A stretch of DNA of 64,000 nucleotides from Actinomadura fibrosa (GTDB taxonomy: Bacteria > Actinomycetota > Actinomycetes > Streptosporangiales > Streptosporangiaceae), in assembly GCF_900659615.1 (NCBI RefSeq), contig NZ_CAACUY010000008.1:48657-112656 (forward strand), given 5' to 3'. Shown in pieces: positions 8,702-16,145 of the stretch. Each line of letters starts with the position of its first letter. The stretch's first letter is position 1. The notes beneath the pieces were generated by a model, which saw only the letters and a program-made list of their open reading frames with translations, had not been told where the DNA came from and did no database searches. The translations under genes were made by a program, and so were the position numbers.

Positions 8702-9523
8702 ATGCGGTTTGTTAAGGGGCATGGCACCGAGAACGACTTCGTGATCCTGCCCGACCCGGACGGCGCCCTCGAACTCACGGCGGACGCCGTGGCGCGGCTG
8801 TGCGACCGGCGGGCCGGGATCGGCGCCGACGGCGTCCTGCGGGTCGTCCGGACGAAGGCCACCGAGTTCGACGGCGCGGGCGCCGAGTGGTTCATGGACT
8901 ACCGGAACGCCGACGGCGGCATCGCCGAGATGTGCGGCAACGGGGCGCGGGTCTTCGCGCGCTACCTGGTCGACGCGGGCCTCGCCGAGCCCGGCGAGTG
9001 GGACATCGCCACCCGCGCGGGCCTCCGCCGCGTGACGCTGGGCCCGTCCGGGGACGTCAGCGTGGACATGGGCCCGCCGGAACTGCTCGGCACGGGCGAG
9101 GCGTCCATGGCCGGCGAGACCTTCGCGGGCGTGCGCGTGTCCATGGGCAACCCGCATCTCGCCTGCCGTGTGGACGGGCCGGTCACCGCACTGGACCTTT
9201 CGCGCGCCCCCCATTTCGACCCGCAGGTCTTCCCGGACGGCGTGAACGTCGAGTTCTTCCGTGCCGTCGGCGAGCGGCACCTGGAGATGCGCGTGTACGA
9301 GCGCGGTTCCGGTGAGACGCGCTCCTGCGGTACGGGCACCGTCGCGGTGGCGGCGGCCGCCGCATCGGAGCAGGGGACCGGGCGGATGTCCCTGCCGGAG
9401 GGGGAGTGGACCGTGGACGTTCCCGGTGGACGTGTGACGGTCACCCTTGACGGCAGGACCAGTCACCTGAAGGGCCCCGCGGTCCTCGTAGCGGACGGCG
9501 AGACCCGTCCCGGCTGGCTCTGA
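8702..9523 (+). CDS. dapF: Diaminopimelate epimerase DapF
   Basis: Epimerises LL- to meso-diaminopimelate for lysine and peptidoglycan. 273 aa from the ATG at 8702, where MRFVKGHGTENDFV is the conserved DapF start. An upstream in-frame ATG (8669) adds residues encoded by the tandem-repeat tail and is unlikely. Both catalytic Cys are present: C78 in EMCGNGARVF and C209 in RSCGTGTVAVA, acting as the base pair of a cofactor-independent racemisation. The fold has the expected two halves. It follows miaA and ends before a hairpin-rich convergent gap. Confidence 0.95.
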   Translation: MRFVKGHGTENDFVILPDPDGALELTADAVARLCDRRAGIGADGVLRVVRTKATEFDGAGAEWFMDYRNADGGIAEMCGNGARVFARYLVDAGLAEPGEWDIATRAGLRRVTLGPSGDVSVDMGPPELLGTGEASMAGETFAGVRVSMGNPHLACRVDGPVTALDLSRAPHFDPQVFPDGVNVEFFRAVGERHLEMRVYERGSGETRSCGTGTVAVAAAAASEQGTGRMSLPEGEWTVDVPGGRVTVTLDGRTSHLKGPAVLVADGETRPGWL

Positions 9524-9691
9524 CGCACCCCTACCGACCTGGGGTTCGACCCTGTTTCGGCTCGTCCCGGCTCGATCGGGACAACGGTCCCTCTGCACCG
9601 GGACCGGGGACGGCATAACTTTCTTCTTGCACACCCTCTGGTGAATGGCCCGTACGGACCGGGATGGGAGCCCCGGCGCCGTACGGAGCCC

Positions 9692-9749
9692 GAGGGCCGG
9701 TGGCGACCTTCTTGGCGGGGGGCGGTCACCGGCCCTCCCACCGGGAGGG
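9692..9749. terminator. Hairpin cluster between convergent dapF and the histidine kinase gene
   Basis: The arms GAGGGCCGGT (9692-9701) and ACCGGCCCTC (9728-9737) pair perfectly, with an inner GACC/GGTC extension. A second hairpin CCCTCCC-ACC-GGGAGGG (9733-9749) overlaps it. It lies between the ends of dapF (9523) and the minus-strand kinase (9805), so it can serve either strand. No T-tract is present. Confidence 0.6.
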
Positions 9750-9804
9750 GTTCCTCGACAGAAGCCCGCGGCGCGGCTCGCGGAAGCGGCTCGCAGGAGC
9801 AGGC

Positions 9805-11766
9805 CTAGGAGAGCGCCCCGTTGACGGGGAGCCGGGCGCGGACGAGGGTGCCGCCCTTCGGCCCGGGGCCCACGGTGCAGGATCCACCGAGTTCGGCGGC
9901 GCGCTCGCGCATGGAGGACATGCCGATGCCGGAACGCATGCTCATCGGCAACCCCACCCCGTTGTCGTTGACGGTGACGTGGAGGTCGCCGTTCAGGTAC
10001 AGCCTCACCACGGCCGAGTCGGCGTTCGCGTGCCTGTGCACGTTGGTGAGGGCCTCCTGGACGATCCGGTACGCCGCCACCTCCGCCGCGGCGGGCAGGT
10101 GCTTGAGGTCGCCCTCGACATGAACGTCCACCTTCGGGCCGTCTCCGGTGGCGACGACCCCGCCCAGCGCTTGGATGGCCCCAGCCAGGCCGAGGTCGTC
10201 CAGGGCGGGTGGGCGCAGCCCGTAGACGAGCTCGCGGATGTCGCCGATGGTGCGTCCCATGGTCGCCCGGAGGTTCTCCAGGAGCGCGTCCACGGCCTGT
10301 GGGTCGGTCTTGAGGGTGATGCGGGCGGCGTCCACGGTCATGGCGAGGCTGGCCAGCGTGGGCCCGAGGCCGTCGTGCAGGTCGCGGCGCAGCCGGCGGC
10401 GCTCTTCCTCGCGCGTGCGCAGGATGTGCTCGCGGGAGCGCTGCACGTCGGCGGCGAGCCGGGCCGCGTTGGCCAGTTCGGCGAGGTTGCGGGCCAGGAT
10501 GCCCGACAGGCGCGTGTCGGGCGGGCGGGTGACCCCGAACAGCAGCCGGCCGACCGGTTCGCCGTGCCACACCAGCGGGATGAGCTGCGGGCGGTCGCCG
10601 AGCACGCCGTCCTCGGCGGAGATCGTGCGGCCGTCGCGGTCCAGCACCTCGATCACGACGCCGGTGGCGTGCAGCGCCGAGCGCGCCACGTCGGCGGCGA
10701 CGGCCAGGGCCGCGGCGGGGTCGGCGGCGGTCTGGAGCCGACGGTTGAGGCGGTCGGCGATCCGGTACGGGTCGCGCTCGCCGTGGATCAGCCCGTCCAC
10801 GGCCCGCTGGAGCCGCCGCCGGACCGGCTCGAACACCGCGCCGGCCGCGATGGCCCCGACCAGGCCCGCCAGGGTGCCGCGCCCGGCGACCAGCAGGCTC
10901 GCGCCGCCGACCAGCGCGAAGTACACGCCGGTGATGACCACGACGAGCCCGGCGTAGACCAGCGTGCGGCTGACGACCAGGTCGATGTCGTACAGGCGGT
11001 AGCGGGTGATGGCGATCGCGACGCACAGCGGGATCGCCACGATGGTGATGTTGCGGAGCGGGTCGCCGATCGGGCTGTTCTCGCCGACGTAGATGATCCC
11101 CAGGGCGATGATGCCGGGGTAGACCACCCAGGCGATCTGCCGCCGGACGTCGGGCGAGGACCGCACGAACCGCACCAGCACCGATGCCAGGCTGCCGGCC
11201 AGGGTGGCGATGATCAGGACGCTGATCGGCACCGGGATGTCGGCGAAGGAGTAGACCGACACCCCGTTGTGGAAGCGCCGCACGTCCGGGTCGATCGTCA
11301 GGTGCACGCACACCACGGCCGGGACCGCGCACGCCATCAGCAGGACCGGCTTGAACCGCCGCGACACCAGCCGCCCGTCGGGGAAGATCAGCGGCAGGAT
11401 CAGGGTCAGCACGTAGGTGTCGATCGCCCATAGCCACGTGCCGAGCCAGGTGAAGAACCCCGCCCCGGCCCAGTGGTGCAGCTCGAACCACGGCCCCAGG
11501 TTCAGCGTCAGGACGTAGGCGCCGGCGCTGACGCCCGAGCCGAGCATCACCCAGGCGACCCGCAGCCCCGGCCGGTACCGCAGCAGGATCGCGGCCGTCG
11601 GGGTCCACACCAGCGCGACGACGATCTCCGGATGCCACCACACCAGCCGTCGGCCGGCGGGCAGGAAACCGCCGAGGATCAGCGACGCGGTCACGGCCAC
11701 GACCGCCGCCAGGGCGAGCGTGAACGCCGTGCGTCCCGCCCTGCGGTCGTGCTCCACCGTGTCCAT
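9805..11766 (-). CDS. Membrane sensor histidine kinase (HisKA_3/NarL-type), orphan
   Basis: 653 aa from the ATG at 11766, with GGGGAG 6 nt upstream. The N-terminal about 330 residues contain many hydrophobic helices. A GAF-like region follows (ALHATGVVIEVLDRDGRTI), then the dimerisation and phosphoacceptor helix EEERRRLRRDLHDGLGPTLASL with His near residue 464. The HATPase follows, with N-box EALTNVHRHANA, G1 box NDNGVGLP and G2-like GIGMSSMRERAAELGG. This is the DesK/NarX class that phosphorylates LuxR-type response regulators. No response regulator is adjacent: the next genes are dapF on one side and tetR beyond a 560-bp gap on the other. The signal is unknown. Confidence 0.88.
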   Translation of the reverse strand: MDTVEHDRRAGRTAFTLALAAVVAVTASLILGGFLPAGRRLVWWHPEIVVALVWTPTAAILLRYRPGLRVAWVMLGSGVSAGAYVLTLNLGPWFELHHWAGAGFFTWLGTWLWAIDTYVLTLILPLIFPDGRLVSRRFKPVLLMACAVPAVVCVHLTIDPDVRRFHNGVSVYSFADIPVPISVLIIATLAGSLASVLVRFVRSSPDVRRQIAWVVYPGIIALGIIYVGENSPIGDPLRNITIVAIPLCVAIAITRYRLYDIDLVVSRTLVYAGLVVVITGVYFALVGGASLLVAGRGTLAGLVGAIAAGAVFEPVRRRLQRAVDGLIHGERDPYRIADRLNRRLQTAADPAAALAVAADVARSALHATGVVIEVLDRDGRTISAEDGVLGDRPQLIPLVWHGEPVGRLLFGVTRPPDTRLSGILARNLAELANAARLAADVQRSREHILRTREEERRRLRRDLHDGLGPTLASLAMTVDAARITLKTDPQAVDALLENLRATMGRTIGDIRELVYGLRPPALDDLGLAGAIQALGGVVATGDGPKVDVHVEGDLKHLPAAAEVAAYRIVQEALTNVHRHANADSAVVRLYLNGDLHVTVNDNGVGLPMSMRSGIGMSSMRERAAELGGSCTVGPGPKGGTLVRARLPVNGALS

Positions 11767-12328
11767 CGCGCGCTCCCCGCCACCAAAGTAATGGAATGTT
11801 AAAACTTCCTGCTCCCTGTCCTGGAGTCGAAGGGGCGTCCGCCTCAGGACAGCGGGACCCCTCACTGCGGAGACTGTTCTCGTCGCGGAACGTGGACACG
11901 AGCCGCGGCGGTCCTCGCGGGAACCGGGAGGAAGCATTGGAAGTGCAGGTCAGAGGCCATCGGGCGCGCTGGGACCCGGCCCCGGGCGGCACGCTTCCCA
12001 CCGGTGCCCGGCCGCACGGCGCGGGCGGCTGCTCCCGAGCTCACACAGGGGCGGGTTCGGAGCGCCGCCGGTGCCGACGGGTTAGGGGCGACCGAAATAT
12101 CGGATGACCTTCGTATCGGCCATGCCGAGGGCACGGTAACGGTCATGACGCAATCTCCTGCGGCCGGCGGCGCACGCACGCGTTGGGACGCCCGTCGAGG
12201 GCACGGCGAGCACGGCGATGACCATGAATCGCATGGCCGGACGTCCGGACGTCCCTCGGTGGCGCGGTCGTACCCTGTCGTGGCACGGCCTCATGGTTGC
12301 GTGAACAGGGGTGTTCGGTCGAGTCCAG
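11767..12328. other. 560-bp region without a recognised gene
   Basis: Short open frames occur on both strands but none has a ribosome site, conserved start or typical codon bias. An A/T-rich patch at about 11788-11808 just upstream of the kinase is a likely promoter. The rest could hold the remnant of a lost gene, perhaps the partner response regulator, but nothing in the sequence proves that. Confidence 0.4.
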
Positions 12329-12940
12329 TCAGCCGAGCCGAGTCAGGACACTTGCCCGCGAAAGGGCCAGAACGCCGCGCTGCATCTCCTCAGGCGTGAC
12401 ATCGCCGAAGAGGAGGAACTGCAGGATGAACCCCGGCATGAGCCCGAAGAGCGTCTTGGTGACGGCCTCGACATCGGTGTCGGGAGGCAGCAGGCCCGAC
12501 TCGACCAGGCGGCCGACGTAGCTCTTCCAGGTCTCCCGTAGGGCGGTCACGTTCTTCCGGACGTAGCGGCCCAGCTCGGGGTCGTACAGCGCGAGGCTCC
12601 ACGCCTGGGGGGCGAGCCGCAGCGGGCCGTCCGGGCCGGCGAGACCGACGATCTTGGTCGCGAGCCGGACGGCCATCTCGTCCAGGGGGAGGACCGGGTC
12701 CTGGAGCGCGAGGTCGCTGAAGCAGGTCTGCAGGTCGCCGACCACCGTGGACATGATCGCGTCGATGATGCCGTTCTTGCTCTTGAAGTACCGGTAGACG
12801 GCGCCGGCCGAGAGCCCCGACTCCGCGAAGATGTCCTGCATGGACGTCTCGCGGATGCCCTTGCGGACGAAGCAGGCGCGCGCGGCGTCGAGGATCTGGC
12901 GGCGCCGCCGCTCCAGGTGCTCCTCGCTGACTCTCGGCAT
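12329..12940 (-). CDS. TetR/AcrR-family transcriptional repressor
   Basis: 203 aa. The N-terminal TetR helix-turn-helix (about residues 10-58) is textbook: RRRRQILDAARACFVRKG, ETSMQDIFAESGLSAGAVYRYFKSK. The ligand domain is in the C-terminal two thirds (WSLALYDPELGRYVRKN; GLMPGFILQFLLFG). The ATG at 12940 lies 6 nt after the -10 hexamer with no room for a ribosome site, so the transcript should be leaderless. It is divergent from the membrane protein gene at 13040. A palindromic operator lies inside its own promoter, so autorepression and control of the neighbour are likely. Confidence 0.92.
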   Translation of the reverse strand: MPRVSEEHLERRRRQILDAARACFVRKGIRETSMQDIFAESGLSAGAVYRYFKSKNGIIDAIMSTVVGDLQTCFSDLALQDPVLPLDEMAVRLATKIVGLAGPDGPLRLAPQAWSLALYDPELGRYVRKNVTALRETWKSYVGRLVESGLLPPDTDVEAVTKTLFGLMPGFILQFLLFGDVTPEEMQRGVLALSRASVLTRLG

Positions 12941-12946
12941 GCGGCC

Positions 12947-12975
12947 AATATAAAACGAACGTCCGTTCTTGACAA
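12947..12975 (-). promoter_or_regulatory. tetR promoter with the TetR operator in its spacer
   Basis: Minus strand: -35 TTGTCA (12975-12970), 17-nt spacer, -10 TATATT (12952-12947), then 6 nt to the tetR ATG. The spacer contains ACGAACGTCCGTTCT (12955-12969), whose core GAACG-TC-CGTTC is palindromic. Overlapping it on the plus strand is a perfect TTGACA (12969-12974), possibly the -35 for the divergent gene. Repressor binding here would block both promoters. Confidence 0.75.
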
Positions 12976-13012
12976 GGACGCGGGGCGCTGCGACGCTGGG
13001 GCACATAAGAGA

Positions 13013-13027
13013 ACGAACATTCCTTTT
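13013..13027 (+). promoter_or_regulatory. Second, imperfect TetR-type operator in front of the membrane protein gene
   Basis: ACGAACATTCCTTTT matches 11 of 15 positions of the site at 12955-12969, with the left half-site ACGAAC intact and the right half degenerate. It lies 13 nt before the GTG at 13040, directly upstream of its ribosome site. Confidence 0.5.
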
Positions 13028-13039
13028 ATGGAGGCGGCC

Positions 13040-14035
13040 GTGAAGTCCTCCCTCGTCCAGCGCGCCCTCGGCATCGCCGTCGGGGCGGCGCTCCTGCAAC
13101 TGCTCATGATCACCGCGTTCGCGTGGCCGTCCGCGCGGATCGCGCCGCGCGACGTCCCGATCGTCGTGACCGGCCCGGGCGCCGCCGCGGTCGCCGACCG
13201 GCTGGAACGCGAGCAGCCCGGCGCGTTCTCGGTCCGGACGCGCCGGGACGAGGCCGCCGCGCGCGCGGCGCTCGCCGACCGCGACGCCTACGGCGCCATC
13301 GTCACCACGCCGTCCGGGCCCAAGGTGCTCACCGCGTCCGCGGCCTCGCCGATGGTCGCCCAGCAGCTCGGGCTGATGGCCCAGAAGCTGGCGGCGGCCC
13401 AGGGCGGCGCGTCCGCCGCCCCCGCAGCGCCCGTCCAGGACGTGGTCGCGGCCGACGCCGACGACCCGCGCGGCGCCGGGTTCGGGGCCCTCGTCCTCCC
13501 GCTGGTCATGTCCGGCATCGCCGCCGCGGCCCTGCTGACGCTCGCCGTCCCCTCGATCGCGGCGCGGACGGTGGGCGCCGTCGTGTTCGCCGTCCTGGGC
13601 GGGCTCGGTTCGGCGGGCATCGCGCAAGGGTGGCTTTCGCTGCTTCCCGGCTCGTACCTGGCCGTGGCCGGAGTGATGGCGCTGGCCATCCTGGCGGTCT
13701 CGGGCACCGTCGTGGGGCTGTCGGCCGCTCTCGGACGCGCGGGGATCGGCGTCGGAGCCCTGCTCCTCCTGCTGCTCGGCAACCCCCTGTCGGCCGCCAC
13801 GTCGGCGCCTGAGCTGCTTCCGCAGCCGTGGGGTGACCTGGGTCAGCTCCTCCCGCCCGGGGCGGCGGTGAGCCTGCTCAGGGCCACGGCGTTCTTCGAC
13901 GGCGCCGGATCGGCCGGGCCGCTCGCCGTCCTGGCGGCCTGGGTCGCGGCCGGTGCGGCGCTGCTGGTCGTGGGCGGTCTCCGCGGCCGCGCGGCGAAGC
14001 AGACCGTGGCCGAGCGAGAGCCCGTCATGGCGTAG
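13040..14035 (+). CDS. Multi-pass membrane protein, ABC-2/Pip-like permease candidate, controlled by TetR
   Basis: 331 aa starting at GTG 13040 with GGAGG five nt upstream. One N-terminal membrane helix (about residues 8-28) is followed by an extracytoplasmic domain of about 110 residues (IAPRDVPIVVTGPGAAAVADRL to VQDVVAADADDPRG). At least five more hydrophobic helices and a basic tail follow. One helix, a large outside domain and then five or six helices resemble the YhgE/Pip or DUF3533-like ABC-2 permeases that often pair with TetR regulators and confer export or tolerance. No ATPase gene is adjacent. Transport function is inferred from topology and the TetR neighbour. Confidence 0.65.
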   Translation: MKSSLVQRALGIAVGAALLQLLMITAFAWPSARIAPRDVPIVVTGPGAAAVADRLEREQPGAFSVRTRRDEAAARAALADRDAYGAIVTTPSGPKVLTASAASPMVAQQLGLMAQKLAAAQGGASAAPAAPVQDVVAADADDPRGAGFGALVLPLVMSGIAAAALLTLAVPSIAARTVGAVVFAVLGGLGSAGIAQGWLSLLPGSYLAVAGVMALAILAVSGTVVGLSAALGRAGIGVGALLLLLLGNPLSAATSAPELLPQPWGDLGQLLPPGAAVSLLRATAFFDGAGSAGPLAVLAAWVAAGAALLVVGGLRGRAAKQTVAEREPVMA

Positions 14036-14078
14036 TTTTCGCCGTCCCCTGGACTCGTGCCGAGGCCGGGATTGAAAC

Positions 14079-14105
14079 GGGGCTCGCCCGGTCCGGGCGA
14101 GCCCC
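14079..14105 (+). terminator. Strong hairpin terminator after the TetR-controlled membrane gene
   Basis: Perfect 12-bp stem GGGGCTCGCCCG (14079-14090) with CGGGCGAGCCCC (14094-14105), 3-nt loop, followed by a short T/C-rich stretch. It lies 44 nt after the stop and isolates this gene from the oligopeptide operon. Confidence 0.85.
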
Positions 14106-14178
14106 GGCGTTTCCTCCGCGCCGTACGTGATGGGTCAGTAGCATTCTGTGACCATCGCATGTGCCGGGGAGGAGGAAC

Positions 14179-15180
14179 ATGGCGGCGTTCCTGCTGCGCC
14201 GGCTGGTGAACTACACCGCCCTGGTCGTCCTGGCGGCGAGCCTCGCCTACCTGCTCGCCGCCGCCGCGCTGAAGCCGCGCGCCAACTTCGAGGACCGCGC
14301 CCCCCGCCCGCCCGAGGCGGTCGTGGAGGCGCAGCTCACCCGGCTCAACCTCAACGACCGCACGCCCCTCGCCGACCGGTACCGCACCTGGGCCGGCGGC
14401 GTGCTCCACGGCGACTTCGGACGCACCTGGCAGGGGGAGCCGGTCACCGCCGAGCTGTGGCGGCGCCTCGGCGTCAGCCTGCGGCTCCTGCTCGCCGGGG
14501 CCGTCCTCGGGAGCGCGTTCGGGATCCTGCTCGGCGCCTACGCGGCCATCGCGCGCGGCCGGGCCGCCGACCGGCTGATCACGGTCGGCTCCTCCCTGCT
14601 GCTGGCCGTGCCCGTGTTCGTGCTCGCGGTGCTGCTGCAGATCGTCGCCGGCAAGGCCAACGACGCCACCGGCCTGCGGGTGTTCGAGTGGGTCGGCGAG
14701 TCGACGCCGGGCGCGTCCGACGGGCCCTTCGGCCCGCTCGGCGGGCTCGGCGACCGGTTCCGGCACCTCCTGCTGCCCACCGTCACGATCGCCCTCGCGC
14801 AGTTCGCCCTCTACAGCCGCTACCAGCGCAGCATGATGCTGGACGTCCTCCAGGCCGACTTCGTGCGCACGGCCCGCGCGAAGGGGCTGCGGCGGCGCGC
14901 CGCGCTGCTGCGGCACGGGTTGCGCACGGCGCTGATCCCGATGACCACGTACTTCGCCTACACCTTCGGCCTGCTGCTGCTCGGCGGCGTGTTCACCGAG
15001 AAGGCCTTCGGACGGCACGGCGTGGGCGAGTGGCTCGTCGACTCCATCAGCCGGGGCGACGTCAACGTGGTCGCGGCCGTCAACTGCCTCGCCGCGTGCG
15101 GGGTCCTGCTCGCGGGGCTCGTGTCGGACGTCCTCTACGGGGTCCTCGACCCCCGGGTCCGCACCGGGGCGGCCGTGTGA
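14179..15180 (+). CDS. Oligopeptide/dipeptide ABC transporter permease (OppB/DppB type)
   Basis: 333-aa inner-membrane permease, first gene of a four-gene operon. The ATG at 14179 follows GGAGGAGG with ideal spacing. The N-terminus (LLRRLVNYTALVVLAASLAYLLA) is the OppB anchor. A periplasmic segment follows (LNLNDRTPLADRYRTWAGG, HGDFGRTW), then the membrane core with EAA loop ARAKGLRRRAALLRHGLRTA. OppB members usually begin LRRLL and keep GDLG; HGDFG here is the equivalent. The 3' end overlaps the next permease by GTGA. Confidence 0.9.
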   Translation: MAAFLLRRLVNYTALVVLAASLAYLLAAAALKPRANFEDRAPRPPEAVVEAQLTRLNLNDRTPLADRYRTWAGGVLHGDFGRTWQGEPVTAELWRRLGVSLRLLLAGAVLGSAFGILLGAYAAIARGRAADRLITVGSSLLLAVPVFVLAVLLQIVAGKANDATGLRVFEWVGESTPGASDGPFGPLGGLGDRFRHLLLPTVTIALAQFALYSRYQRSMMLDVLQADFVRTARAKGLRRRAALLRHGLRTALIPMTTYFAYTFGLLLLGGVFTEKAFGRHGVGEWLVDSISRGDVNVVAAVNCLAACGVLLAGLVSDVLYGVLDPRVRTGAAV

Positions 15181-16145
15181 CCGCGGACGTCGTCACGTGC
15201 GCCACCGAGCACGACTCCCGCGGCGGTCCCGGGCAGGGTCCGGACGAGGAGTTCGCCTGGAGATCCGGCACGCTCTTAGGGCGCGCCATCCGGACCGCGG
15301 CGCGCGCGCGGTGCGTGGCACGCAGCCGGCGGGCCGTCGCGGGTCTGATCCTGCTCGTCCTCCTGTTCGTCCTCGCCTTCGTGGGCCCGCTCGTCTCCCC
15401 GTGGGGCTGGGACGACACCGACTTCGCGGCGTTCCGGCAGGGCCCGTCCGTCCACCACTGGATGGGGACGACGCAGAGCGGACGCGACGTGTTCGCCCTG
15501 ACCCTGCGCGGCATGCAGAAGTCGCTGCTCATCGGCCTGTTCGTCGCGGTCGTCTCCACCGGGCTCGCCGCCGCCGTCGGCACCGCGGCGGGGTTCGCGG
15601 GCGGCTGGCTCGACCGGACCCTGATGTGGGGCGTCGACCTGCTGCTCGTCCTGCCCTCGTTCCTCGTCATCGCCGTGCTGGCGCCGCAGACCGCGGGGAC
15701 CTGGCCCACGCTCGTCCCGCTGCTCGCCGCGTTCCTCTGGATGATCACCGCCCGGGTGGTGCGGGCCATGACGATCTCGCTGCGCGAGCGCGAGTACGTG
15801 CTCGCGGCGCGGTTCCTCGGCGTGCGGGCGCCGCGCGTGATCGTCCGGCACATCCTGCCGCAGCTCGCGTCGCTGCTCGTCGTGGACGCGAGCGTGAACG
15901 TCAGCGTCGCGATCCTCGCCGAGAGCGGGCTGTCCGCCCTCGGCCTCGGCGTCCGGCCGCCGGACGTCTCCCTCGGCTCGCTCATCGCCGACGGGCAGAG
16001 CGGCGCGACCGCCTACCCGTGGCCGTTCGGGTTCGCCGCCGGGCTGCTCGTCCTCATCGTCCTGGCGGTCAACCTGCTGGGGGACGGGTTGCGCGACGTC
16101 CTCGACCCCGCCTCCGGGCCCAGATGGACCGGCGGTGAGACGTGA
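15177..16145 (+). CDS. Oligopeptide/dipeptide ABC transporter permease (OppC/DppC type)
   Basis: 322-aa partner permease from GTG 15177. A 45-residue cytoplasmic N-terminus precedes the first helix (VAGLILLVLLFVLAFVGPLV). Then come the conserved OppC elements: HHWMGTTQSGRDVFAL after helix 1, the helical core, an EAA loop (LAARFLGVRAPRVIVRHILPQ), ESGLSALGLGVRPPDVSLGSLI, and a C-terminal LNLLGDGLRDVLDP. It contains a rare TTA leucine codon at 15276. It is translationally coupled to both neighbours by 4-nt overlaps. Confidence 0.92.
   Translation: MTADVVTCATEHDSRGGPGQGPDEEFAWRSGTLLGRAIRTAARARCVARSRRAVAGLILLVLLFVLAFVGPLVSPWGWDDTDFAAFRQGPSVHHWMGTTQSGRDVFALTLRGMQKSLLIGLFVAVVSTGLAAAVGTAAGFAGGWLDRTLMWGVDLLLVLPSFLVIAVLAPQTAGTWPTLVPLLAAFLWMITARVVRAMTISLREREYVLAARFLGVRAPRVIVRHILPQLASLLVVDASVNVSVAILAESGLSALGLGVRPPDVSLGSLIADGQSGATAYPWPFGFAAGLLVLIVLAVNLLGDGLRDVLDPASGPRWTGGET

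Noticed and set aside
8462..12001. Very long minus-strand frames opposite miaA/dapF and antisense or out of phase with the kinase
   Set aside because: Shadow frames caused by high third-position G/C in the real genes; they lack conserved domains.
12082..12294. Small minus-strand frame in the gap between the kinase and tetR genes
   Set aside because: No ribosome site, no conserved sequence, poor codon bias.
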